From an uncultured Armatimonadota bacterium (GTDB lineage Bacteria; Armatimonadota; Armatimonadia; Armatimonadales; Armatimonadaceae): a stretch of 5,411 bases of DNA. The stretch is from contig CAIRTT010000315.1 of NCBI GenBank assembly GCA_903881535.1, positions 1-5,411 on the forward strand, read 5' to 3'. Positions 1-5,411 of the stretch are shown piece after piece (within the stretch, counting starts at the first letter, position 1; every line of letters starts with the position of its first letter). The notes below the pieces were generated by a model. That model saw only the letters and a list, made by a program, of their open reading frames with translations, was not told where the DNA came from and did no database searches. The translations under genes were made by a program, and so were the position numbers.

Positions 1-1029
1 CAAAGCCGCCCCTTGCCAAATCTACGCGAGGGTGAGGCTATCTTAGAGACGATTGCAAGCGAGGTCTGCGGCACGGATGTCCACCTATGGCACGGCAAGC
101 TGGCGGGCGTTCCGTATCCCCTGGTGCCTGGTCACGTGGCTGTTGGAGCCATCAGTTCAACCCATGGAAATGTCGTCGACATCAATGGCAATCCCCTCGC
201 CATCGGAACTGTGTGCACGTTTCTGGATGTTGTTGGCACGTGCAACCAGTGCTGGCACTGCCGCGTCGCAAAGGCATCCACGCGGTGTCCGAGTCGTAAA
301 GTCTATGGCATCACGCTTGGCGCCGATGATGGCCTCTATGGAGGCTGGTCAACGCACATTCACTTACGGAAGGATGCCATCGCGATTCCGCTGCCCGTGG
401 GTTTGGACCCGGAAATGTGGATTGCTGCGGGCTGTGGTCTCCCGACAGCGCTGCACGCTGTAGACCTCGCGGACATCAAGATTGGCGCAAGCGTAGCAAT
501 ACTCGGTGCGGGTCCTGTTGGGCTAAGTGCGTGCGCGCTCGCCGCGGCGAGCGGTGCGCACCATGTCTATGCGATTGACCCAGTGGCTTCGCGTCGAAGT
601 GCTGCCCTAAAAATGGGTGCATCCCATGCGTATGATCTGGCAGAGCTGGCGAAGCTGCGCGCTGAAACGGGGATGCGGGGGCCTGACATCGTGATTGAGG
701 CAAGTGGCAACCCGGCAGCGGTCAAGCTTGCCTTGGAGATTGTCCGGGATGCCGGCACGGTTATCATCGTGGGGCAGTACACCGACAATGGCGACATCGG
801 CATCAACCCGCACTTGGACATTAACAAAAAGCACATCCGCGTTCAGGGCTGCTGGGGTTCCGATTACTCCCACTTTCACCGTGGCGTTCAGGCAGTCAGA
901 GACCTCTGCGATCGCTTCAACTGGCGCACAACCGTGTCCGCGACCTATCGCCTGGCGGACACACAGCAGGCCCTCGAAGATGTCGCATCCCGTAAGGTCG
1001 TTAAGGCCGTAATCGCCCCGAACGGTTAG
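1..1029 (+). CDS. Zinc-dependent medium-chain alcohol dehydrogenase, 5'-truncated by the window edge
   Basis: This is a medium-chain dehydrogenase/reductase that should oxidise an alcohol or polyol with NAD; its substrate is unknown. The frame is open to base 1, and the first residues (QSRPLPNLREGEAI) match the first strand of the catalytic domain, so the TTG at 13 is probably internal and roughly 20-30 residues lie upstream. Numbering from that TTG, the catalytic zinc ligands are Cys19 (CGTD), His41 (PGH) and Cys141 (GCGLPTA). Structural-zinc cysteines are 77, 80, 83 and 92. The Rossmann motif GAGPVG is at 165-170, and Asp189 after the second strand favours NAD over NADP. Two oddities: the Glu that normally follows the zinc His is Val42, and the last structural Cys interval is 8 residues rather than the usual 7. 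The gene ends one base from the stop of the convergent pterin operon, so it belongs to another transcript. The family call is firm; the substrate is open. Confidence 0.9.
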   Translation, partial: QSRPLPNLREGEAILETIASEVCGTDVHLWHGKLAGVPYPLVPGHVAVGAISSTHGNVVDINGNPLAIGTVCTFLDVVGTCNQCWHCRVAKASTRCPSRKVYGITLGADDGLYGGWSTHIHLRKDAIAIPLPVGLDPEMWIAAGCGLPTALHAVDLADIKIGASVAILGAGPVGLSACALAAASGAHHVYAIDPVASRRSAALKMGASHAYDLAELAKLRAETGMRGPDIVIEASGNPAAVKLALEIVRDAGTVIIVGQYTDNGDIGINPHLDINKKHIRVQGCWGSDYSHFHRGVQAVRDLCDRFNWRTTVSATYRLADTQQALEDVASRKVVKAVIAPNG

Positions 1030-1030
1030 T

Positions 1031-1729
1031 TTAGAGGACTCCCTTTAGCGGCATCACTACCAGCTCATCGATTACACATGTCTCTGGCGAATTGACGACC
1101 TGCAGCACTGCCAGCGCAACGTCATCGGGTTGGAGCATGTCTGCCGTGTCCCAAGGAGCGCCTCCCATGCCATCCCAGAATGGCGTCGCAACGCTCCCCG
1201 GAAAGATACTCGAAATGCGGATGCCATCTTTACGGACCTCTTTGGCCACGCATTGAATCATTCCATAGGCTGCCCATTTAGATGCCACGTAGCCACTGCT
1301 CATCGGAAATGACTTCTTCGCAGCAATCGACAGCATCGGGACAATCATCCCTTCACCGCGCGGCTTCATCACCCGAACCGCGGCCCGCACACAGTTGAAC
1401 ATCCCCGTAACGTTTGTCGACATCATTTCAGCAAATGCCGCATCCGTGGTCAGCTCAATCGGCGCAAATGTCCCAACGCCTGCATTAGCAACCATCGCAT
1501 CCAGATGTCCAAATTGAGCAACTATTTGGTCAACGGTGGCATCGATAAAGGCACTATCTGTCACACTGCCAACAAACGCTATATGTCCACAATCCGTTTC
1601 AGCAACTAACTGAAGTAAGTCCTCGCGACTACGTGCCACCAGCCCAAGACGCCAGCCATCCGCTGTCAGGGCATCCACAATCGCCCGCCCAATCCCCTTG
1701 GTAGCCCCGGTCACAATCGCAGTACGCAT
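1031..1729 (-). CDS. Short-chain dehydrogenase/reductase, probable sepiapterin reductase
   Basis: This 232-residue classical SDR starts at the ATG at 1729. A TTG start at 1762 would add 11 residues and overlap folE, and the Rossmann strand begins directly after the ATG, so the ATG is preferred. Seen: TGATKGIG cofactor loop at 7-14, basic residues Arg33 and Arg35 after strand 2 (suggesting NADPH), NAG at 82-84, and the catalytic set Asn106, Ser134, Tyr147, Lys151 with YVASK. It is the last gene of the cluster after PTPS and folE, 16 bases beyond the folE stop. Sepiapterin reductase performs the NADPH reductions turning 6-pyruvoyl-tetrahydropterin into tetrahydrobiopterin, exactly the step the two neighbours leave open. 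The C-terminal stretch (DELVVMPLKG) resembles, from memory, the tail of the Chlorobium sepiapterin reductase, but related tails occur in other SDRs. SDR membership is certain; the specific reaction is inferred mainly from context. A general 3-oxoacyl reductase-like SDR remains possible. Confidence 0.93.
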   Translation of the reverse strand: MRTAIVTGATKGIGRAIVDALTADGWRLGLVARSREDLLQLVAETDCGHIAFVGSVTDSAFIDATVDQIVAQFGHLDAMVANAGVGTFAPIELTTDAAFAEMMSTNVTGMFNCVRAAVRVMKPRGEGMIVPMLSIAAKKSFPMSSGYVASKWAAYGMIQCVAKEVRKDGIRISSIFPGSVATPFWDGMGGAPWDTADMLQPDDVALAVLQVVNSPETCVIDELVVMPLKGVL

Positions 1730-1740
1730 CGGAATACCCA

Positions 1741-1745
1741 ACCTC
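1741..1745 (-). promoter_or_regulatory. Ribosome binding site of the SDR gene
   Basis: On the minus strand GAGGT follows directly after the folE stop codon and lies 11 bases before the ATG at 1729. It matches the 16S anti-Shine-Dalgarno core, though the spacing is slightly long. It supports the ATG start over the upstream TTG and suggests that SDR translation is coupled to termination at folE. Confidence 0.5.
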
Positions 1746-2420
1746 TCAGTGCTTGTTGACAATACTCATAAACTCAGCGCGCAACGCCGGGTCTGACCGG
1801 AACCGGCCACCGAGCTTGCTCGTGACCGTGCTCGAACCGTGGTCTTCGACGCCGCGGCTCCGAACGCAATAATGGATTGCATCCACGACCACCGCGATGT
1901 CATCCGTTCCCAGAATGTACTGCAGGGCAAAGTATATCTGTTCCGTGAGGCGCTCCTGAATCTGAGGGCGCTTTGAGAAGTACTCCACGATACGGTTGAG
2001 CTTCGACAAACCGAGAACATGCTGACCAGGGATGTAAGCAACGGTTGCATTGCCATCGATGACAACAAAGTGGTGCTCACAGCTGGACATCACCGAGATA
2101 TTACGCTCCACGACCATTTCGTCGTAGCGCATTTTATTTTCAACAGCGGTGCATTTAGGGAAGTTATCGTAGTCAAGTCCCCAGAAGATTTCACTCACAT
2201 ACATCTTTGCGACTCTCCGTGGAGAGTCAATGAGAGAGTCATCGGTCAGGTCTAGGCCAAGCGCCTCCATGATGCCCCGGAAGTGATGCTCGATCGCGTT
2301 CGTTTTATCGGCATCCGAGAGGTCGCTCGGGACGGTCGGTGTTTCCACACGATTGAGGACCAGGTGCTCATGTACACGATGGCCAAGCTCAGGATCGGTT
2401 TTCGTTTTATTCAGTGCCAT
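1746..2420 (-). CDS. folE: GTP cyclohydrolase I
   Basis: GTP cyclohydrolase I (type IA, zinc-dependent, a homodecamer in the cytoplasm) converts GTP to 7,8-dihydroneopterin triphosphate, the shared precursor of folate, queuosine and tetrahydrobiopterin. The 224-residue length is normal. The catalytic core is complete: SSCEHH gives zinc ligands Cys114 and His117 with His116; YIPGQHVLGLSKLNRIV is at 129-145; RPQIQERLT is at 151-159; and AIHYCVRSRGV supplies His183 and the third zinc ligand, Cys185. Residues 1-40 are a variable N-terminal extension typical of the family. The ATG at 2420 has only a weak purine-rich AGAAAG about 7 bases upstream. It lies 35 bases after the PTPS stop and 16 bases before the SDR, as the middle gene of the cluster. 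Here it most likely feeds the adjacent PTPS rather than folate synthesis, since no folB, folK or folP is nearby. The enzyme identity is very secure; the dedicated pathway is inference. Confidence 0.97.
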   Translation of the reverse strand: MALNKTKTDPELGHRVHEHLVLNRVETPTVPSDLSDADKTNAIEHHFRGIMEALGLDLTDDSLIDSPRRVAKMYVSEIFWGLDYDNFPKCTAVENKMRYDEMVVERNISVMSSCEHHFVVIDGNATVAYIPGQHVLGLSKLNRIVEYFSKRPQIQERLTEQIYFALQYILGTDDIAVVVDAIHYCVRSRGVEDHGSSTVTSKLGGRFRSDPALRAEFMSIVNKH

Positions 2421-2455
2421 TGTTTGTCTTTCTGCGGTGAGCCTGAATGGCTGTT

Positions 2456-3316
2456 TCAGCCGGCATATTCAAAGTAGTTGCGGTCCGTTTCGCGCACAAT
2501 GATGCGTGAGAGGCGGGCGGGCGCCGGGATGTGGTCCTTGATGCGGTTCCAGATCACCAATGTCAGGTTTTCGCTGGTCGGGTTGCTGCCAACAAACTCA
2601 GGGACATCATCGTTGAGGCATTTGTGGTCAAAAACCTGCATGATGTGCTCCTCAATGACGGTATCCAGCGCCTCGAGGTCAAGTAGCATCCCGGTTACAG
2701 GATCAGGCTCGCCCGTGACCGTTACCTCGACTCCATAATTATGACCGTGGCCACCCTTATGATTGCACTTGCCAAAAATCGCGACATTTTCGGCATCGGA
2801 GAGCCCCGGAGCATGAAGACGGTGGGATGCTGCAAAGTCGATGCAGCGCGTGAGTGAGACCATCGGGTTACCTCCAGCATAGGTGCGCGTAGCGTACAGC
2901 GTCGGGCTTTCCCAGACGGTGATTTCACAGAGGCGGGCGCGGACATCCGTAAAATGTCCTTCAACCTGCTCCCAGACAAAAGTTGTGATGTTTTCAAGTG
3001 TTGCTTGGCGTTCTGCAAACCAAGCAACCTCGTAGGTCAGATGCTTGTCCGCAACAAGCGCGAGGACATTTTGCTTGATGCAGCGGTCGATGTCCACGAT
3101 GTTTACAATCATCCCGGTTACCGGATCAACCGCGCCTTCAAACGTCACCTCAACGGTGTAATTGTGCCCGTGGCCATAGGGGCTTGCCCATCGTCCAAAC
3201 AATGCTTTGTTTTGTTCATCCGTCAATCCAACCAGCCAGTAGGCATGACCAGCCGAAAACATCACACGCCGCTTTAGGCGCATCGTTGTGGAGCTCACTG
3301 GCATTGGAGGATTCAT
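2456..3316 (-). CDS. Tandem two-domain 6-pyruvoyl-tetrahydropterin synthase (PTPS/QueD superfamily)
   Basis: The 286-residue protein is two complete PTPS (COG0720) domains in one chain; single-domain members are about 120-150 residues. Domain 1 spans about 13-147 and domain 2 about 153-286, with key residues repeating every 140-141 positions. Domain 2 has the full active site: zinc ligands His165, His190 and His192, catalytic Cys184 in FGKCNHKGGHGHNY, the Asp230-His231 pair in DHKCLN, and pterin-anchoring Glu276 in RETD. Its Cys-x5-His-Gly-His spacing is that of BH4-type PTPS; QueD has Cys-x3-His-Gly-His. Domain 1 keeps the zinc histidines (24, 49, 51) and Glu136 but has Trp43 at the Cys position and Ala-Asp (89-90) where Asp-His should be, so it is predicted inactive. 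The expected reaction is dihydroneopterin triphosphate to 6-pyruvoyl-tetrahydropterin. It is the first gene of the operon. The start is uncertain: ATGs at 3316, 3304 and 3283 are all in frame. 3316 has AGAG 6 bases upstream and gives a normal-length lead into the first zinc His. Confidence 0.94.
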   Translation of the reverse strand: MNPPMPVSSTTMRLKRRVMFSAGHAYWLVGLTDEQNKALFGRWASPYGHGHNYTVEVTFEGAVDPVTGMIVNIVDIDRCIKQNVLALVADKHLTYEVAWFAERQATLENITTFVWEQVEGHFTDVRARLCEITVWESPTLYATRTYAGGNPMVSLTRCIDFAASHRLHAPGLSDAENVAIFGKCNHKGGHGHNYGVEVTVTGEPDPVTGMLLDLEALDTVIEEHIMQVFDHKCLNDDVPEFVGSNPTSENLTLVIWNRIKDHIPAPARLSRIIVRETDRNYFEYAG

Positions 3317-3332
3317 CTGTCACTCTGTAACG

Positions 3333-3348
3333 CTCCGGCCGCCCGGAG
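3333..3348. other. GC-rich hairpin in the leader of the pterin operon
   Basis: CTCCGG (3333-3338) and CCGGAG (3343-3348) form a perfect 6-bp stem around a 4-base loop. It ends 16 bases before the first ATG of the minus-strand operon, so it would sit in the mRNA leader. There is no T-tract on either strand, so it is not an intrinsic terminator. It might affect translation or be incidental in a GC-rich patch. Confidence 0.3.
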
Positions 3349-3375
3349 GTTCCCTATACATCACCGGGATTTTCA

Positions 3376-3414
3376 CTGACGTGATGCCTTACATCTGTAA
3401 TACACTGATGTCAG
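3376..3414. promoter_or_regulatory. Candidate operator/promoter region between the divergent units
   Basis: A perfect inverted repeat TTACA-TC-TGTAA (3389-3400) is flanked by outer arms CTGAC (3376-3380) and GTCAG (3410-3414) that are symmetric to within one base. In addition CACTGACGTGA (3374-3384) recurs as CACTGATGTCA (3403-3413) with 9 of 11 bases identical, 29 bases apart. It lies between the divergent PTPS operon and the FAD oxidoreductase gene, where a regulator could act on both. A weak plus-strand promoter could overlap it (CTGACG at 3376, 16-base gap, TAATAC at 3398). Neither the binding protein nor a transcription start can be identified from sequence. Confidence 0.35.
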
Positions 3415-3495
3415 AGGTTTGATTCCCGCACAAAGCCTGCTCGGAAACACAAAGCTCACGTTGTCGAAACCACCGGATTTATCGCCTATGTACAC

Positions 3496-3499
3496 GGAA
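3496..3499 (+). promoter_or_regulatory. Possible ribosome binding site choosing the 3506 start
   Basis: GGAA lies 6 bases before the ATG at 3506, a better-placed site than anything ahead of the in-frame ATG at 3488 (GGA 10 bases away) or the TTG at 3419 (AGAGG only one base away). It is short, so the choice of start stays tentative. Confidence 0.35.
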
Positions 3500-3505
3500 T
3501 CAGAT

Positions 3506-5224
3506 ATGGATATTGCATCTCCTCCTGCCCCTTATGAGCTCTCCCGGGTCCTCGACATCGAACGGCGCCGCCTTGTCCACGTAGCGCCAGCTGCCCCGAA
3601 TGCTGACTACGATATCTGTGATGTCCTTGTCCTTGGCGGGGGCCTTGGCGGTGTTGCAGCAGCGGAAGCCGCGGCAGCCGATGGAGCAACCGTCATCATC
3701 GTTGAGCCAACATCCGTTCTTGGCGGCCAGCTGACATCGCAGCTGGTTCCCGTCCCCGATGAAAACCAATATGTTGGCCGTGCAAATGGTGCATCCACAG
3801 ATCGCTTCCGAGCCCTGCGCGAGGATGTCCGTGCGCTGTACGCAGCAAAACCCGGTGTCCGAAAGCAAGCAGCAAACAATATTGGGCAGTGCTGGGTCTC
3901 CCCCGTTTCCGGACTACCGAGCGTCTGGAGCCAAGCCATCCAGAACCGTCTGGCACCGTTTGTCGACAATGGACGCTTGAAACGTACGTATCTCAGGCAT
4001 CAGCTGCGCCGCATCGTACGCTACTCAGGCAATGGCGATATCAACTATGTCGAAATCGTCAACCTTGAGGATGGCCATATCCATAGAATTGCCCCAAAGA
4101 TGGTTGTGGATGCCACCGAAGATGGCGCTGCGGCTTATCTGGCAGGCTGCCCTACACGCATCGGACAGGAAGCCGCATCCGAGTTTGGTGAAGCACTGGC
4201 TCCAGCGTCACATCACCCAGAGTGGGTTCAGTCGTTTACCTATGGCTTCCTTCTGCGCTGGGAAACGGACCAACAAAAGCAAAAGCACCCGGTCACACCG
4301 CCGGCTGAATATGATGCCTTCAAACAGCATGGAGAGTACACCCTCGACTATGTGTACCGCGGCAATGGAATCGAGGCGTATTCGGTTCCGTATGGCGTCC
4401 TAGATGCGATCAAACATACATCGATTGCAGGCACACGCACCTACCAGCCATTTTGGACCTATCGGCGTTTGGTGGCTGCCAGTGCATTCACATCTGGGAA
4501 GAGTCCACAGGGTGACATCGCACTGATCAACTGGCGTGGCAATGACTTTCACTTAGAAAGCTATATCGACAAGCCATTGGATGATCAGGTTCGTATCCTA
4601 AACAGAGCCCGTGACTTTGCCATCGGATTTCTGTACTGGTTACAGACGGAGTGTCCACGGGATGACGGTAATGGAAAGGGCTATCCAGAAATGCAGCCAT
4701 TGACCAACATCGATGAGCCTTTGGTGGATGGTCTTGGGGTTGCCTTGCATCCGTATATCCGTGAAAGCCGTCGTATTGTTGCGTTGGAGATGCTGACCGC
4801 CAATCACATGGTTGGCAGTTTGGATGACAAACTTTGGGGGACCGAATTTGATGACAGTATTGGGTGTGCGCACTATGCCATCGATATCCATCCAAGCGCA
4901 AATGAACCTCATCTCCTCCAAACAGTGGTGCCGTATCACATCCCGCTAGGTGCCTTGATTCCAGCCAGTGGACCACGCAATCTTGTGGCCGGTGCCAAGA
5001 ACTTCGGTGCATCACGGTTGGCGCTCGCAAGTGCCCGGATGCATCCGACGGAGTGGCTGGTTGGCGAGGTAGCGGGGATGCTGGCGGCGATGTCAACGCG
5101 CAAGGATGTCCATCCTAAAATGCTACATTCGATTGATGCCCACCGAACAGACTTATTGGACCATATTGCCGCCGCCGGCATCACGCGTTACTGGTCGAAC
5201 ATTCTCAGCCCGATCCAGCAGTAA
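3506..5224 (+). CDS. FAD-dependent oxidoreductase (FAD_oxidored, PF12831-like)
   Basis: This flavoprotein has 572 residues from the ATG at 3506; in-frame ATG 3488 or TTG 3419 would add 6 or 29 residues. Numbering from 3506, the FAD-binding Rossmann motif GGGLGG is at 44-49, with Glu67 at the end of the second strand to hold the ribose, then GGQLTSQ at 73-79, a hallmark of this family. The family core continues with INWRGNDFHLES and FLYWLQTE in the middle, then ESRRIVALEML. It closes with IPLGALIP and a C-terminal FAD-contacting block at about 492-530 (NLVAGAKNFG ... RMHPTEWLVGEVAG). No signal peptide or membrane segment is seen, so it is predicted cytoplasmic. Family members are mostly uncharacterised, and some are mislabelled xanthan lyase. 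Length is normal and the frame is intact. It is divergent from the pterin operon, sharing its upstream region, which permits but does not show a functional link. Substrate and electron acceptor are unknown. Confidence 0.9.
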   Translation: MDIASPPAPYELSRVLDIERRRLVHVAPAAPNADYDICDVLVLGGGLGGVAAAEAAAADGATVIIVEPTSVLGGQLTSQLVPVPDENQYVGRANGASTDRFRALREDVRALYAAKPGVRKQAANNIGQCWVSPVSGLPSVWSQAIQNRLAPFVDNGRLKRTYLRHQLRRIVRYSGNGDINYVEIVNLEDGHIHRIAPKMVVDATEDGAAAYLAGCPTRIGQEAASEFGEALAPASHHPEWVQSFTYGFLLRWETDQQKQKHPVTPPAEYDAFKQHGEYTLDYVYRGNGIEAYSVPYGVLDAIKHTSIAGTRTYQPFWTYRRLVAASAFTSGKSPQGDIALINWRGNDFHLESYIDKPLDDQVRILNRARDFAIGFLYWLQTECPRDDGNGKGYPEMQPLTNIDEPLVDGLGVALHPYIRESRRIVALEMLTANHMVGSLDDKLWGTEFDDSIGCAHYAIDIHPSANEPHLLQTVVPYHIPLGALIPASGPRNLVAGAKNFGASRLALASARMHPTEWLVGEVAGMLAAMSTRKDVHPKMLHSIDAHRTDLLDHIAAAGITRYWSNILSPIQQ

Positions 5225-5253
5225 CAACGCGTAGCTCTGAATACTGACCTTGT

Positions 5254-5266
5254 TGAAGGCTCTTCA
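5254..5266. other. Small hairpin downstream of the FAD oxidoreductase gene
   Basis: TGAAG-GCT-CTTCA forms a 5-bp stem with a 3-base loop 30 bases after the stop codon. An outer pair, CTCTGA (5235-5240) and TCAGAG (5273-5278), could enclose it. There is no following T-run, so it is a poor candidate for an intrinsic terminator, although it is the only stem near the gene end. Confidence 0.2.
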
Positions 5267-5282
5267 GGATTGTCAGAGATGG

Positions 5283-5366
5283 ACCAACGCAGACTTCTTG
5301 GACCACATCGTCGCCGTAGACATCAGACGTCACGGAACCAACGTCATCATGACCAAAACGGATTAG
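5283..5366 (+). pseudogene. Decayed partial copy of the 3' end of the FAD oxidoreductase gene
   Basis: Bases 5290-5325 match 5148-5183 inside the FAD gene at 29 of 36 positions without gaps. Weaker ungapped similarity continues to about 5349, at a constant offset of 142 bases. Read in the matching frame it gives ADFLDHIVAVDIRRHGTNVI against TDLLDHIAAAGITRYWSNIL in the intact gene, and several differences are synonymous. This frame differs from that of the intact gene, opens only after a TGA at 5238, and stops at TAG 5364. There is no start codon with a ribosome site. It looks like the remnant of a tandem duplicate, or of an older 3' end displaced by recombination. The rest of 5225-5411 shows no convincing gene. 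Confidence 0.5.
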
Positions 5367-5411
5367 AGTCGCTTCATTCTGCGTCAGGCCTTAAGACCAC
5401 ACTGATAAGCA

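Noticed and set aside
1730..1762. TTG-initiated 11-residue N-terminal extension of the SDR
   Set aside because: It overlaps the folE coding end, lies outside the SDR fold, and the ATG at 1729 has a GAGGT site and starts directly at the Rossmann strand.
2456..3316. Reading the PTPS protein as QueD in queuosine synthesis
   Set aside because: QueD has Cys-x3-His-Gly-His, while the intact domain here has Cys-x5-His-Gly-His. No queC, queE or queF is nearby, and an SDR reductase completes a BH4 pathway instead. A dual role cannot be excluded.
3419..3505. TTG start at 3419 for the FAD oxidoreductase
   Set aside because: The AGAGG is only one base from the TTG, the added residues have no family character, and the start would fall within the likely promoter region.
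4527..5096. Long antisense reading frame (189 codons) inside the FAD oxidoreductase gene
   Set aside because: The translation is Pro, His, Ser and Arg rich with no recognisable fold or family motif, and it lies wholly opposite a well-supported gene. It is a shadow frame.
5205..5390. Minus-strand frame of about 61 codons running from near the window end into the FAD gene's 3' end
   Set aside because: It has protein-like composition, but a TAA at 5391-5393 closes it upstream, no ATG start with a ribosome site is present, and it lies opposite the decayed FAD-gene copy in codon register, which can keep the antisense frame open.
5279..5411. Plus-strand ATG frame open to the window end
   Set aside because: The product is dominated by Arg, His and Gln, typical of an out-of-frame reading of the adjacent repeat, and no good ribosome site precedes it.

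Overview
The window looks like ordinary bacterial chromosome: intronless genes packed end to end, Shine-Dalgarno-like sites, and GC a little above half by eye. No RNA gene, insertion sequence, CRISPR array or phage gene is visible. The lineage cannot be fixed from this stretch. The FAD oxidoreductase family present here is, from general knowledge, common in Planctomycetes, Verrucomicrobia, Armatimonadota and Bacteroidetes, but that is only a hint.

Layout. Bases 1-1029 (+) hold the 3' part of a zinc-dependent, NAD-type medium-chain alcohol dehydrogenase that begins upstream of the window. It ends one base from the stop codon of a three-gene minus-strand cluster. In transcription order the cluster is: a tandem two-domain 6-pyruvoyl-tetrahydropterin synthase (3316-2456), GTP cyclohydrolase I (folE, 2420-1746) and a short-chain dehydrogenase resembling sepiapterin reductase (1729-1031). 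The gaps are 35 and 16 bases, so it reads as one operon. Divergent from it, across a roughly 100-190 base intergenic region with inverted-repeat structure, is a large FAD-dependent oxidoreductase (about 3506-5224, +). The last 187 bases hold no convincing intact gene, but they carry a decayed second copy of the 3' end of the FAD gene.

How the genes work together. GTP cyclohydrolase I makes 7,8-dihydroneopterin triphosphate from GTP. A PTPS converts this to 6-pyruvoyl-tetrahydropterin, and sepiapterin reductase reduces that to tetrahydrobiopterin (BH4). The three minus-strand genes are therefore best read as a complete BH4-type pterin pathway. The Cys-x5-His-Gly-His spacing in the second PTPS domain favours this over queuosine (QueD) synthesis. 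The first PTPS domain keeps its zinc histidines but has lost the catalytic Cys and the Asp-His pair, so the protein appears to be one active and one pseudo-enzyme domain in a single chain. What uses the pterin is not visible here. The divergent FAD oxidoreductase and the convergent dehydrogenase are candidate partners by position only.
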